A DNA stretch of 64,000 nt, from assembly GCF_000055945.1 (NCBI RefSeq), contig NC_008011.1, positions 1,235,501 to 1,299,500 on the forward strand, written 5' to 3'. The DNA is from Lawsonia intracellularis PHE/MN1-00. GTDB lineage: Bacteria; Desulfobacterota; Desulfovibrionia; Desulfovibrionales; Desulfovibrionaceae. Each line of letters begins with the position of its first letter. The stretch's first letter is position 1. The translations under genes were made by a program, and so were the position numbers. The notes under the pieces were generated by a model. It had not been told where the DNA came from. It saw only the letters and a list, made by a program, of their open reading frames with translations, and searched no databases. This document shows, in pieces, positions 45,561-54,289 of the stretch.

Positions 45561-46706
45561 TTATGTTACTTGTTGTTCTAATTCTGAAAGGAGTTTTTTT
45601 ACTAACTCTTCATATCTTGATTGTATGGAATCAGTCCTTCTTGAAGTAGCTCCTACAAGAGTAGCAGCTCTCTCTGCATCAATTTTTTCTCGAGCTTTTT
45701 TTTCTGACTGTTTGAGATACTCAATACGTTCTTGACGAGTTTTTGGTCTGTATTGTTGTTGAGCTGAAGAGATTTGGGTATGATTCTGATTTTCAAAATC
45801 TTGTATTTGCTCTTTGCATAGTTCTTCTGCTAGCTTTTCAAAGAGGATAGCTGGTATAACAGGTACATTATTTTCTGTGTGTTTTGTTTTAATAGTAGAT
45901 TCTAATACTATTGTAGCTAATTTATAATTTTCACATAATTTTTTGTAGTTACAATGGGTTGATACAAGAAATGAACGTATTCCTGTTTTATTAGCAATCA
46001 AATTTTTGAGCTTAATAGAAGCATTTTGTATTGCTTTGTCCGAATTATGTTTATTTTCTATTGTATTAGCTAGTTTTGATACAGCTTGCTCTACTTTTAA
46101 TTTAGTTTCATTTTCTGATATACAGCCAGATATGTCTAATTCAGGCTTTTCTCCTGTTAATATCAAGAGGGATGTACTTGATACTGGTATGCCTCTGTTG
46201 TCACATTCTATCTTTACCTCCTCTATAAGTACTTTTTGGAGAAGGAGTTCTTTTAATTTTTGTATAAATATTGTTGTAAAAACTTCTTCATCTAAGCATG
46301 TTGGTAATTGAAGCACTTCAGGCTTCAATGCTTTCAAAGCTTTTTCTAAAATATCTTCAGGTGAATCTTCAGAATAAGAACCAAGTTCTTCTTCAACTTT
46401 TTGTACAGCATTTTCAATAGCATTAGGGTAAGGAAATTCTTTATTTGGATTACACATATCTTCTAATAGCTTTTTGTTATACTGTCGTGCTTGGGTTTGG
46501 TTTACTCTAGGTTGTTGATTTTGGTTTCTTTGTGCACAATAACTTTGTATTGCAAAGACTGCCTCAGATACCCCTAAAGTTACTATTGCTAATAAGACTC
46601 GAGAAATACCTTGTGGCCATCTTCTTTGATTTTGTTGTGTAGATGACAGATTCCTATCAGTGGCTACTGTAGGGCCTTGTGTATATGGAGAATGTTCTAT
46701 AATCAT
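45561..46706 (-). CDS. Array paralog 7: core plus charged coiled-coil tail
   Basis: Unknown function. Hydrophobic segment GISRVLLAIVTLGVSEAVFAIQSY (33-56), then KKLLEDMCNPNKEFPYPNAIENAV, then TCLDEEVFTTIFIQKLKELLL and ECDNRGIPVSSTSLLIL. The C-terminal family motif is VPVIPAILFEKLAEEL (about 278-293). A tail of about 70 residues rich in Q, K, E and R (TRQERIEYLKQSEKKAREK; RYEELVKKLLSELEQQVT) is unique to this member and looks like a coiled coil. It is 381 residues. Confidence 0.8.
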   Translation of the reverse strand: MIIEHSPYTQGPTVATDRNLSSTQQNQRRWPQGISRVLLAIVTLGVSEAVFAIQSYCAQRNQNQQPRVNQTQARQYNKKLLEDMCNPNKEFPYPNAIENAVQKVEEELGSYSEDSPEDILEKALKALKPEVLQLPTCLDEEVFTTIFIQKLKELLLQKVLIEEVKIECDNRGIPVSSTSLLILTGEKPELDISGCISENETKLKVEQAVSKLANTIENKHNSDKAIQNASIKLKNLIANKTGIRSFLVSTHCNYKKLCENYKLATIVLESTIKTKHTENNVPVIPAILFEKLAEELCKEQIQDFENQNHTQISSAQQQYRPKTRQERIEYLKQSEKKAREKIDAERAATLVGATSRRTDSIQSRYEELVKKLLSELEQQVT

Positions 46707-46946
46707 ATATCAGTCCCTCATAAATTTTAATTAAGTTATAATGAAGTTCTATTATTAATACTAAGGACTTTATTTTTAGTACTTATATGAATATTATATA
46801 ATTATGGTAATGATAGTCACTAACAAAATGTATGTACTAAGTAGGTACATGTATTATAATTTTGTACTACTATAAAATAAGTTGTTGTTAAGTATCTTGT
46901 AAAATAGTTAGTTATATATTATTAGTATAGTATGAATTTATTTTTA

Positions 46947-47966
46947 TTAAATACTAGTACTCACTATACTACTATTACTATTATTATGGCTAGATGAGTT
47001 ATACGTTTGTAGTTGACGTTGAAGCATAGTGATTTCTGAAGACAATAATTTTTGGTAGTCCTCAACAGACTTTCGTGGAGTGTTATTTCTATGCTCTCTT
47101 CTTATTTTGTGGTCATCCATATCTAATGTAATTCTACAGTTATTAGCAGTATCTTTATATAGTTTAGATTGTCTTACATCTTCTTCAGTATACTGACCTG
47201 AGGTGATAAGAAGAGTACAGATTTTTTCTTTTATTCTATTTAAAACATAAGTTGAATTTAACATGTTTTGTAATTGATTCCCAAGATTTTCAGTGACTTG
47301 AACAACTGAATCTCCTAGTTTCATTTTTTCTGATCTTTTATTTGGAGAAGGAAGAGCAGCTAGTTTATATAGAGTTTGTTTTCCTCTTGATTCTATAATA
47401 TATTTTATAAGCTGTTCATCTACTGATTCTAAGCATCCAGTCACTGGATTTATAGAGCTTAGTTTAGATTGTATTAAAGATGAAACTATCTCTTCAAGAC
47501 AGTGATACTTTATCTCTTGACTAAGATACATAACCATTAACTCATAGGTTAACTTTTCTTTCATTTGAGGAGTATTCATTTTGAGTGTTTTTAGACTATG
47601 TGATAAGTGTTTTTGAACATCAGGTTTAAATCCATATTTTCGTAAATCACTACAAGCCAAAGCCAAAGCCTCATGCATAGCTCCAGGAAATGTAGACTCT
47701 TGATATGGATTAGTCATGGAGTCAACAACATTATAGTTATAGAGCCGTATTATATTCCTCTGAACATCTGGGGATGATAACTGCTTGGCTGTACGAAAGT
47801 TTTGTACAGCAGTTACAAGTTCAGAAATACCTAGTGTGGCTATTCCTAATAGAATTCGAGGGATACCACATGGCCGATTAGTTGTATTTTTTTGTGTGGG
47901 GATACGTGAACTTCTTTCTATTCCACTGACTATAGGACCACCAAATATAGTAGGAAAGGCAGGCAT
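46947..47966 (-). CDS. Array paralog 8: core-length member with Ser/Asn-rich tail
   Basis: Unknown function. The start FPTIFGGPIVSGIERSSRIPTQ is shared in pattern with paralogs 6 and 9. It is followed by GIPRILLGIATLGISELVTAVQNF (34-57), the most typical form of the family segment. The body has VVDSMTNPYQESTFPGAMHEAL and MKEKLTYELMVMYLSQEIKYHCL. The C-terminal motif is weak (NNTPRKSVEDYQKLL) and the protein ends in a Ser/Asn-rich tail. It is 339 residues. The leader shares a 17-base element with paralog 9. Confidence 0.8.
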   Translation of the reverse strand: MPAFPTIFGGPIVSGIERSSRIPTQKNTTNRPCGIPRILLGIATLGISELVTAVQNFRTAKQLSSPDVQRNIIRLYNYNVVDSMTNPYQESTFPGAMHEALALACSDLRKYGFKPDVQKHLSHSLKTLKMNTPQMKEKLTYELMVMYLSQEIKYHCLEEIVSSLIQSKLSSINPVTGCLESVDEQLIKYIIESRGKQTLYKLAALPSPNKRSEKMKLGDSVVQVTENLGNQLQNMLNSTYVLNRIKEKICTLLITSGQYTEEDVRQSKLYKDTANNCRITLDMDDHKIRREHRNNTPRKSVEDYQKLLSSEITMLQRQLQTYNSSSHNNSNSSIVSTSI

Positions 47967-48004
47967 GATAGATTCCTTTTAAAGAAGCATGGACGACGGA
48001 AAAC

Positions 48005-48021
48005 CATACCTAATTTTAGAT
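48005..48021 (-). repeat. Leader element CATACCTAATTTTAGAT, copy 1
   Basis: A 17-base sequence identical to that at 49090-49106. Both lie just upstream of paralogs 8 and 9, about 40 bases before the start. Read in gene direction it is ATCTAAAATTAGGTATG. It may be a -10 region (TAAAAT) or a leader signal, or simply a relic of duplication. Confidence 0.6.
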
Positions 48022-48127
48022 GGTAAAAACAGAAAAGATTGCCTATAATGCATATAATTTATAGCAAGTTAGTGTTGATAATAGGATAACCTCTAGTTGG
48101 ACAATTAAGTTTAGTTTTGTTTATGAG

Positions 48128-49054
48128 CTACATCAAAGATGATAAAAATGATTGATTGAATTTAAGAAAGGCGTCTTGATACATATCAACAGTCACTACA
48201 GGATATTCACCAGGATGTTCTGCTTGTTTAGCATCTTGGAGCTCTGTACAACACTTTACTAGTTTAGTTGAAAGTTCTTTATATTTACTATGCTCTTTGG
48301 CTTCTTGTTCAGATATACTGTATTGAGTTATAAGATCTAGTTTTAAGTCTTCTAATACTTTTTTACGAGCTTGTTTAGCATTATCATTGCTTAGTATTAT
48401 TGCTGTTGACTTTAAGATAAGTTTATTCATTGCTTCTGAAATTTTTTCTTTTGGCATTGTAGAAATTTGTTTTAACGTAGATGTTTCTACTGTGCACATC
48501 TGTGATATACACTCTGTTGGAGGTTCAGAAATACCTTCTTGTTGTAATCTTTCTATTAAAGTTTTTGAGAATAAGTTTTTGACAAGATTGAATTTTATTT
48601 CTTTTGTAAGTTCTAATTCAAATGATTGACTTGTAAATGGCTCAGGAAATTCATGAAGTCTCATTTGAAGTCCACTTAGGCTTTGTTTTAATATATTTTC
48701 ATCTACAGAAGTAATTATAGGTTTAAGACAGTCTTGAGCATCTAATATAGCATTTTGTATAGCTTCTGGAAAAGGTGATGTTTTAGACTCAAGTGAACTA
48801 CATATTATTTTATAATTTTGGTGTCTAACACCATTAAGTGGTGTTCTCATAGCTTGAGGTGGTTGAGCTTGAGCTTTTCTTGTATAATAAGAATGAATAG
48901 CTAGTACAAGTTCAGAAATACCTAGTGTAACTATCCCTAATAGGATTCGAGGGATACCATGTGAGCGATTTTTACTTTGTTGTGTGGGAGTTTTCGAATT
49001 TTTGTCTGTTCCACTGACTATAGCACCATTAGATATAGTAGAGACGGCTGACAT
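48128..49054 (-). CDS. Array paralog 9: core-length member, close to paralog 10
   Basis: Unknown function. The start STISNGAIVSGTDKNSKTPTQ matches paralog 8 in pattern; hydrophobic segment GIPRILLGIVTLGISELVLAIHSY (33-56). From residue 90 on it closely resembles paralog 10: PFPEAIQNAILDAQDCLKP, MRLHEFPEPFTSQSFELELT, EAMNKLILKSTAIIL, then YPVVTVDMYQDAFLKF at the end. It is 308 residues. So the N-terminal part groups with paralog 8 and the body with paralog 10, which suggests recombination between copies. Confidence 0.8.
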   Translation of the reverse strand: MSAVSTISNGAIVSGTDKNSKTPTQQSKNRSHGIPRILLGIVTLGISELVLAIHSYYTRKAQAQPPQAMRTPLNGVRHQNYKIICSSLESKTSPFPEAIQNAILDAQDCLKPIITSVDENILKQSLSGLQMRLHEFPEPFTSQSFELELTKEIKFNLVKNLFSKTLIERLQQEGISEPPTECISQMCTVETSTLKQISTMPKEKISEAMNKLILKSTAIILSNDNAKQARKKVLEDLKLDLITQYSISEQEAKEHSKYKELSTKLVKCCTELQDAKQAEHPGEYPVVTVDMYQDAFLKFNQSFLSSLM

Positions 49055-49499
49055 GATATATTCCTTTTTAGAGGATGGTTGTCAAAAAACATACCTAATT
49101 TTAGATATTAGAAAAAAGGAGTGACCTTATTTATGTAATATAAGGAATAATTAAGCTTAAGATATATGATTAGAAGTTAACTAGTGTATATAATTTGTAG
49201 CAAGATACTTATACAATATATCTAACTTTTATTTTGTCAATGTATATACATATACTTTTAATACAGAGAAGTTAGAAGGTAAATATAATGAAAGAATAAT
49301 GAGTTCTTCTAAGCATTTTTTATACTTCCTTTATTTATTACTTTATAATCAAGCTGAAAATTATAAAATTATACTAATTGTTATATTAGGTTATATAGTA
49401 TATTATTACTTTCATAATTAATTATAGATGCTATTAATGCTATTAATTTATTTAGCCATCTACTCATATAACTATGATATCATAGTAAGTTAAGAAGAG
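49055..49499. other. 445-base A+T-rich spacer
   Basis: No reading frame. It holds leader element copy 2, an upstream CTTGCTACAAATTATAT sequence (about 49188-49204, minus strand) close to CTTGCTATAAATTATAT before paralog 8 (about 48054-48070), and TTGACAAAATA (about 49229-49239). A 9-base direct repeat ATGCTATTA occurs twice in a row at 49428-49445. Confidence 0.5.
49090..49106 (-). repeat. Leader element CATACCTAATTTTAGAT, copy 2
   Basis: Identical to copy 1 at 48005-48021, here about 36 bases before ATG 49054 of paralog 9. The flanks are also similar (ATGATATATTCCTTTTTAGA against ATGATAGATTCCTTTTAAAG). This shows that the duplication included the leader. Confidence 0.6.
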
Positions 49500-50504
49500 T
49501 TAGAATTTTGTTTCTGTAACACCAAATATTGCTAAAAATGGAGCAGTAACTTCAATAAATGCTTCTTGGTATGTACGTAAAGGTACTACAGGATATTCAG
49601 GATGTTTTGCTTTTTCAGCATCTTGGAGTTCTGTACTACACTCCATCAATCTAGTTTCAAGCATTTTATAGCCGTTATCTTTTTTAGCTTCTTGCTCAGA
49701 TATATTATATCTAGATGTAATAACATGCTGATAGATAGATAATGACTCTTCGCGAGCTTGTTTAGAATTATGAGCGTTATGTATTGTTGCTGCTGACTTT
49801 AAGATAAGCTTATTCATTGCCTCTGGTATTTCTTCTTTCGGCATATTAGAAATGTTGGTGAGTACTGGTGTTTCTATTGTTCTGAGTTGCGAAATAAATT
49901 CTGGTTGAGGTGGAACTTTTCTTTGTTGTAATTCTTGTATTAAACTGTCTGAGAATGAATTTTTGAGAATAGTAAGTTTTATTTCTTTTGTAAGCTCTAG
50001 TTCAAATGATTGACTTGTAAATGGTTCAGGAATTTCATGAAGTCTCATTTGAAGAGTAGTTAAGCTTCGTGTAAGAATGTCTTCATGTCCGGGAGTAACT
50101 ATAGGTTTAAGATATTCTTGTGCACTTACCATAGCATTTTGGATAGCTTCTGGAAAAGGGGAGTCTTGTTTAGGGTCTATTGTGCTATGTATTACTCCAT
50201 AATTGTGGCGTCTAGCAGCTTCATTTAGTGGAGTTCCTTCACGAGCACGTAATCTAGGGCTTTCTTTCTCTGCAACTTGAGCTCCTTGATGTTCAGAGCT
50301 TTTTGTACAATAAGAGCTAATAGCTCTTACAGCTTCAGAAATACCTAATGTTAATGCAGCAAGAATAATACGTCTAGTACCACTTGAATTCATTTTTGTT
50401 TGTCCAAATTGACTTGAGCTATCAGTATTAGTTTCTTTGAAATGTGTTTCTACAATGTGTTGAGTACTACTACTGTTACTAATACGTGATGTAACTCCTC
50501 GCAT
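49500..50504 (-). CDS. Array paralog 10: core-length member, first in the array
   Basis: Unknown function. The polar N terminus (S/T/Q-rich, about 40 residues) precedes GTRRIILAALTLGISEAVRAISSY, then an extra Arg/Ala-rich stretch. The rest is the shared core: IHSTIDPKQDSPFPEAIQNAM, MRLHEIPEPFTSQSFELELT, EAMNKLILKSAATIH, YPVVPLRTYQEAF, APFLAIFGV. The frame is open to ATG 50516, but GGGAGG lies 4 bases before the ATG at 50504, so I chose that (334 residues). It is nearly identical over long stretches to paralog 9. Confidence 0.8.
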   Translation of the reverse strand: MRGVTSRISNSSSTQHIVETHFKETNTDSSSQFGQTKMNSSGTRRIILAALTLGISEAVRAISSYCTKSSEHQGAQVAEKESPRLRAREGTPLNEAARRHNYGVIHSTIDPKQDSPFPEAIQNAMVSAQEYLKPIVTPGHEDILTRSLTTLQMRLHEIPEPFTSQSFELELTKEIKLTILKNSFSDSLIQELQQRKVPPQPEFISQLRTIETPVLTNISNMPKEEIPEAMNKLILKSAATIHNAHNSKQAREESLSIYQHVITSRYNISEQEAKKDNGYKMLETRLMECSTELQDAEKAKHPEYPVVPLRTYQEAFIEVTAPFLAIFGVTETKF

Positions 50505-50516
50505 ATAACCTCCCAT

Positions 50517-50867
50517 GATGATTCACTTGTTAGATTATACATTATTAGCTGTTATATTATAGCTATATTATCAATATGGTATATTAATATATTAAGTTTA
50601 ATTTTATTATATTTTATATAAAAATATAATAAGCTATTACATATATATATATTAATATTATTTTAACTAGTTAAAATAATATTAATCATAGTATAATATA
50701 GTAACATTATTTTTTTATTTTTAGTTAATATATATTATAATATTCATAACCTATAACTATAAAATTAGAATAATAAAAAGTATAATGACCATCTTAATAG
50801 TAGATGGTCATTATAAATAAAAAGAAAAGAAAGATATAAAATTGCAGTTAAAATTAAATAAAAATTG
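50517..50867. other. 351-base A+T-rich spacer at the array edge
   Basis: No reading frame; long A/T runs. It holds the terminator of the dehydrogenase gene at 50781-50815. No direct repeat, integrase or tRNA marks this side of the array. Confidence 0.5.
50781..50815 (-). terminator. Rho-independent terminator after the dehydrogenase gene
   Basis: TATAATGACCATCT (50781-50794) and AGATGGTCATTATA (50802-50815) form a perfect 14-bp stem with a 7-base loop. On the minus strand CTTTTTATTATTC follows. It is 53 bases past the stop at 50868. Confidence 0.8.
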
Positions 50868-51839
50868 TTATTTGACTAAGTACTCTGTATTCACAACAGA
50901 TTGTGGTTTACCATCCATCCATGCTTTAAGATTTTCAGCAAGAATTCGTACAATATTTCTCCGTGCTTCAACAGATTCCCATGCAATATGGGGAGTAAAG
51001 ACAGTATTAGGAGCAGATAATAGTGGGTTATTAAGGTTAATAGGTTCGTCAACAAAAGCATCAGATCCAAGACCTCCAAGTTTCCCTGAAATAAGAGCAT
51101 CTGCTACAGCTTGCTCATCAAGTAATGCGCCTCTAGCTACATTAATAATAATAGCACCGTCTTTCATAGTTTCAATACGTTTTTTATTGACAAGGTGAAA
51201 GTTGTCTTCTGTGAGTGGACAATGGAGGCTAAGAACATCAGCATTTTTGAAAACTTCATCAAGATCAGCGAAAGAAAAAGGGGTATATGAAGGTGGTTGT
51301 ACAGGTCTTTCATCATAAGCAAGAACACTCATGTCAAATCCATGAGCAATGTATCCAGCTTTTTGGCCGATATTACCATAGCCTATAATACCAAAACATT
51401 TATAGGTAAGTTCTACTTGTGGATATTTCCAAGGAGCCCAGTCAGGGCTTGACCATGCACCATTTCTAATTGCTTGATCAAGAGCTGCTGTATGTCGACA
51501 TAACTCAAGGAGTAATGCAAATGCATGTTGTGCAACTGCATCAACACCATAAGCTGTTACATTTATAACAGGGATACCACGTTTACCAGCAGTTTCAATA
51601 TCAATTTGATTATAACCTGTTCCTAATACACCAATACATTTAAGTTTTGGTAGCTCTTCAATGTGTTCAGTTGTTAGTATATCTCTACCTACAAGTAGTA
51701 TATCTGCATCTTTAGCACGTTCAACGGTTTGTTCAGGTTTTGTAAGATCATAAACAGTAAGTTTCCCTAAGGCTTCCAGAGGAGTCCAAGGGTTATCCCC
51801 AGGATTAGTTTCTTTACCACTTAAAATTGTTATTTGCAT
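50868..51839 (-). CDS. D-2-hydroxyacid dehydrogenase (glycerate dehydrogenase / hydroxypyruvate reductase type)
   Basis: NAD(P)H-dependent reduction of a 2-oxoacid, most like hydroxypyruvate to D-glycerate. The split catalytic domain (1-100 and about 290-323) contains LGTGYNQIDIETA. The nucleotide-binding domain has the GYGNIGQ loop (about 152-158). The catalytic Arg is in VARGALLDEQAV, and Glu/His fall in DAFVDEPIN and TPHIAWES. It is 323 residues. The exact substrate among this family cannot be told from sequence alone. Single gene. Confidence 0.88.
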   Translation of the reverse strand: MQITILSGKETNPGDNPWTPLEALGKLTVYDLTKPEQTVERAKDADILLVGRDILTTEHIEELPKLKCIGVLGTGYNQIDIETAGKRGIPVINVTAYGVDAVAQHAFALLLELCRHTAALDQAIRNGAWSSPDWAPWKYPQVELTYKCFGIIGYGNIGQKAGYIAHGFDMSVLAYDERPVQPPSYTPFSFADLDEVFKNADVLSLHCPLTEDNFHLVNKKRIETMKDGAIIINVARGALLDEQAVADALISGKLGGLGSDAFVDEPINLNNPLLSAPNTVFTPHIAWESVEARRNIVRILAENLKAWMDGKPQSVVNTEYLVK

Positions 51840-51920
51840 AAGGGGCCTCCATGTATGAAATAAGTTTTATATGTTTCCCTTAATGGCAATCACATAAAGT
51901 TAGTAACCTTTATAATCCAG

Positions 51921-52541
51921 TTATTCTTTTAGAAGTTCATAAGGTAAATGGCTACGAATTTCATCGCCAACAAATGTTCCTAGTTGTTCAAGTAGGATTC
52001 CCTCTGTTATAACCATATCTGTAATACTTGGACCTGTCATAAGTTTTTTTGTAAAACGTCCTGTGTGAGAAATTTTATGTGTGCTTGATGAAAGTGTCCA
52101 AATAGCATCTAGTATCACTTCATTATTAGGGGCGCCATCAAACTGAAAAATGTTTACAGTTAATATCCAATCTGGCTTTATCATTGAGTTTGGACCAACA
52201 GCTAATCCATTTATTGGTGCTAAAACATTAGAGATAGCTTGTTGTAATACACGATTAATACCTTCAGCTAGAGACTCACTCCATCTATGGAGTTCAGCGA
52301 ATTGGACAACTGTTGCTTCTCCTTCTCGTATAAAAATTTGTGGTTGATCAAGATAGCCAGGGATAGTTATAGTGTCTATTGCAACAATTGGTCCTGTGAT
52401 ATCATGTTTAGAAGTAAGAAGTTGAGTTAATTTTATAGATGGTTGGAGAACATAATATGTAGGTATTGGACTTCTATATAATAGTCCACATCCAGGGAGT
52501 AATAGTAAGATTATAAGGAGGCATTGAAATAACATATTCAT
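51921..52541 (-). CDS. ABC-transport auxiliary lipoprotein (PqiC/YmbA-like)
   Basis: An outer-membrane-directed lipoprotein accompanying an MCE-type lipid transporter. The signal peptide ends in the lipobox LLPGC (acylated Cys at about 18). The mature part starts TYYVLQPS, typical of the family, and contains LAEGINRVLQQAI. It is 206 residues. It overlaps the MCE gene by 4 bases and is the last gene of the operon. Confidence 0.82.
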   Translation of the reverse strand: MNMLFQCLLIILLLLPGCGLLYRSPIPTYYVLQPSIKLTQLLTSKHDITGPIVAIDTITIPGYLDQPQIFIREGEATVVQFAELHRWSESLAEGINRVLQQAISNVLAPINGLAVGPNSMIKPDWILTVNIFQFDGAPNNEVILDAIWTLSSSTHKISHTGRFTKKLMTGPSITDMVITEGILLEQLGTFVGDEIRSHLPYELLKE

Positions 52542-53497
52542 TTTTGATTAATACCTTTTCCTCTTATAAGGACTTCAGGATTTCTTTCCAGCATGTTTGC
52601 AAGAATACGTATAGCTTTTGCAGCTTTTGAGACTTCCTGTAACATATGATGGATGTCTAAAAGTGTAGGGCTATTATTACCAAGTAATCGTTCTGTTGTA
52701 TTGTTAATTGTTTGAAAAGATTTTGTTGCTTCTTTTAAGGTAAGGGAGAGTTCTGTATTAAGCCCTTCAACCATTGTACCATATTTTTTACTTGCCTTTC
52801 GTATATCAATAAGAGATTGATTAAATTCTGCTACAGCTGCTAGCCCCTGATGTAAAAAATTGGATAGTTGTGGAATAATGTTAGGTGTCTCAGGTGTATT
52901 AAGAAGTATCTTGAGGCTATTTGTGATTTCTAAGATATTTCCTGAAATTTTGTCTAGAGGCAAACTAGTTAACTCTTTAAGAATGTTGTCTAGCTTTGAA
53001 GGTACAGTTGGGATAACAGGTGTACCTTTATAAAAAACAACATGTGTTGTGTCCATTTGTGATTCTGGTGTAATAAAATTTAGTTCAATCATTAGTTGAC
53101 CTGTAAGTAAACTTTGCTGTGCTAAACTTGCTCTTAATCCTTGTTTTATTAGGTTATTAAGATACTCTGTTTCTTCTTCCTCTTCTTGAGGTAAGTTATG
53201 TTTTATAAATATTGTATGTGTATTTTCATAAAGTTCAACATATACAGGAATTGTAAAACCTATATCATTGGATATTTTGTCGACTTTAATGTCAATAACT
53301 CGACCAACAGGAACACCCATAAAGACAACAGGGGAACCAGGTGACAATCCACTTATAGATTTATCAAAAAACATGACAAATGTAGCTGTGCTATTAAAAA
53401 GTTTAACTGAGCCAAAAAAAATTATAGCTATAATAAGAAGTAAAATAGAGCCAGCAACAAATGCTCCAATAAGAGTTTTACTGACTTGATGACTCAT
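52538..53497 (-). CDS. mlaD: MCE/MlaD-family lipid-binding protein
   Basis: Periplasmic, membrane-anchored subunit that passes phospholipids through a hexameric pore. One N-terminal membrane helix (about 8-28) precedes an MCE domain (about 40-145), with VVFMGVPVGRVIDIKVDK and LTGQLMIELNF. The C-terminal part is helical (about 165-310), longer than E. coli MlaD, as in Pqi/Yeb or deltaproteobacterial forms. It overlaps its neighbours on both sides by 4 bases (ATGA-type coupling). Confidence 0.88.
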   Translation of the reverse strand: MSHQVSKTLIGAFVAGSILLLIIAIIFFGSVKLFNSTATFVMFFDKSISGLSPGSPVVFMGVPVGRVIDIKVDKISNDIGFTIPVYVELYENTHTIFIKHNLPQEEEEETEYLNNLIKQGLRASLAQQSLLTGQLMIELNFITPESQMDTTHVVFYKGTPVIPTVPSKLDNILKELTSLPLDKISGNILEITNSLKILLNTPETPNIIPQLSNFLHQGLAAVAEFNQSLIDIRKASKKYGTMVEGLNTELSLTLKEATKSFQTINNTTERLLGNNSPTLLDIHHMLQEVSKAAKAIRILANMLERNPEVLIRGKGINQK

Positions 53498-54282
53498 AGT
53501 GGAGATCCTAGAGTATATTGTGTAGGTTGCTTCCCTCTTGTGAGAAATCGGATGACTTCTGGCTGATGAGTATTTTCTTTGAGTTGTTTAGGATCTCCTT
53601 GAGCAAGTATAGTGTGTGTTGCAGTGTCTAAGAAAATGCTATTAGTACCAATAGATAAAATAGTATCTAAATCATGTGTAACAATAATGACAGTCATAGT
53701 GAGGTTACTTGTAAGTTCTACAATTAACTCATCAAGCATTCCTGCACTAATAGGATCAAGACCTGCTGATGGTTCATCAAAAAAAACAATTTTTGGGTCT
53801 ATAGCTAGTGCTCTTGCAAGTCCTGCACGTTTTTTCATTCCACCACTGAGTTCAGATGGATAGTAGTTTTCAAACCCAGATAGACCTACTAAAGAAAGTT
53901 TTAAAGATACTTGTTCCTGAATTTCTGCTATAGACAGTTTGGTATAACGTTCTAATGGGAGAGCAATATTTTCTGCAAGAGTCATAGATGTCCACAGGGC
54001 ACCACTTTGAAAAAGAAGTCCAATATTATGAAGTTGTTCAAGTCTTTTTTCTTCTGTTAATGCCCAAAAGTCTACGTTATTATAGTATACATTACCTACT
54101 GATGGTCTATGAAGTCCTACTAAAGCCCGTAATAAAGAGCTTTTTCCACAACCACTTGGTCCCATAATAATAAAAATATCTTGTTTGTTTATTGTGAAAG
54201 TAAGATTTTTTTGAACAATATAGTCATCATATGCAATAGTAAGGTTTTTGACTGTAATGAGTGGTTCATTTGTAGTATTCAT
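53494..54282 (-). CDS. mlaF: MlaF-type ABC transporter ATP-binding protein
   Basis: Drives the phospholipid transporter. Walker A GPSGCGKSS, Q-loop LLFQSGALWTSMT, signature SELSGGMKKRAGLARALA and Walker B IVFFDEPSAGLDP are clear; the SGGMKKR form is typical of MlaF/Ttg2A. It is 262 residues. It lies between the permease gene (7 bases) and the MCE gene (4-base overlap). Confidence 0.92.
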   Translation of the reverse strand: MNTTNEPLITVKNLTIAYDDYIVQKNLTFTINKQDIFIIMGPSGCGKSSLLRALVGLHRPSVGNVYYNNVDFWALTEEKRLEQLHNIGLLFQSGALWTSMTLAENIALPLERYTKLSIAEIQEQVSLKLSLVGLSGFENYYPSELSGGMKKRAGLARALAIDPKIVFFDEPSAGLDPISAGMLDELIVELTSNLTMTVIIVTHDLDTILSIGTNSIFLDTATHTILAQGDPKQLKENTHQPEVIRFLTRGKQPTQYTLGSPL

Positions 54283-54289
54283 ATAAGGC

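Noticed and set aside
36981-50516. Chlamydia-like Inc proteins
   Set aside because: Inc proteins have a long bilobed hydrophobic domain of 40 or more residues; these have one short segment with Gly and Glu inside.
36338-50867. Classical genomic island or prophage
   Set aside because: No integrase, transposase, flanking direct repeats or tRNA at the array edges; the array looks home-grown by duplication.
50842-51198. 118-codon plus-strand frame
   Set aside because: Antisense to the dehydrogenase gene and starting within its terminator region; no supporting signal.
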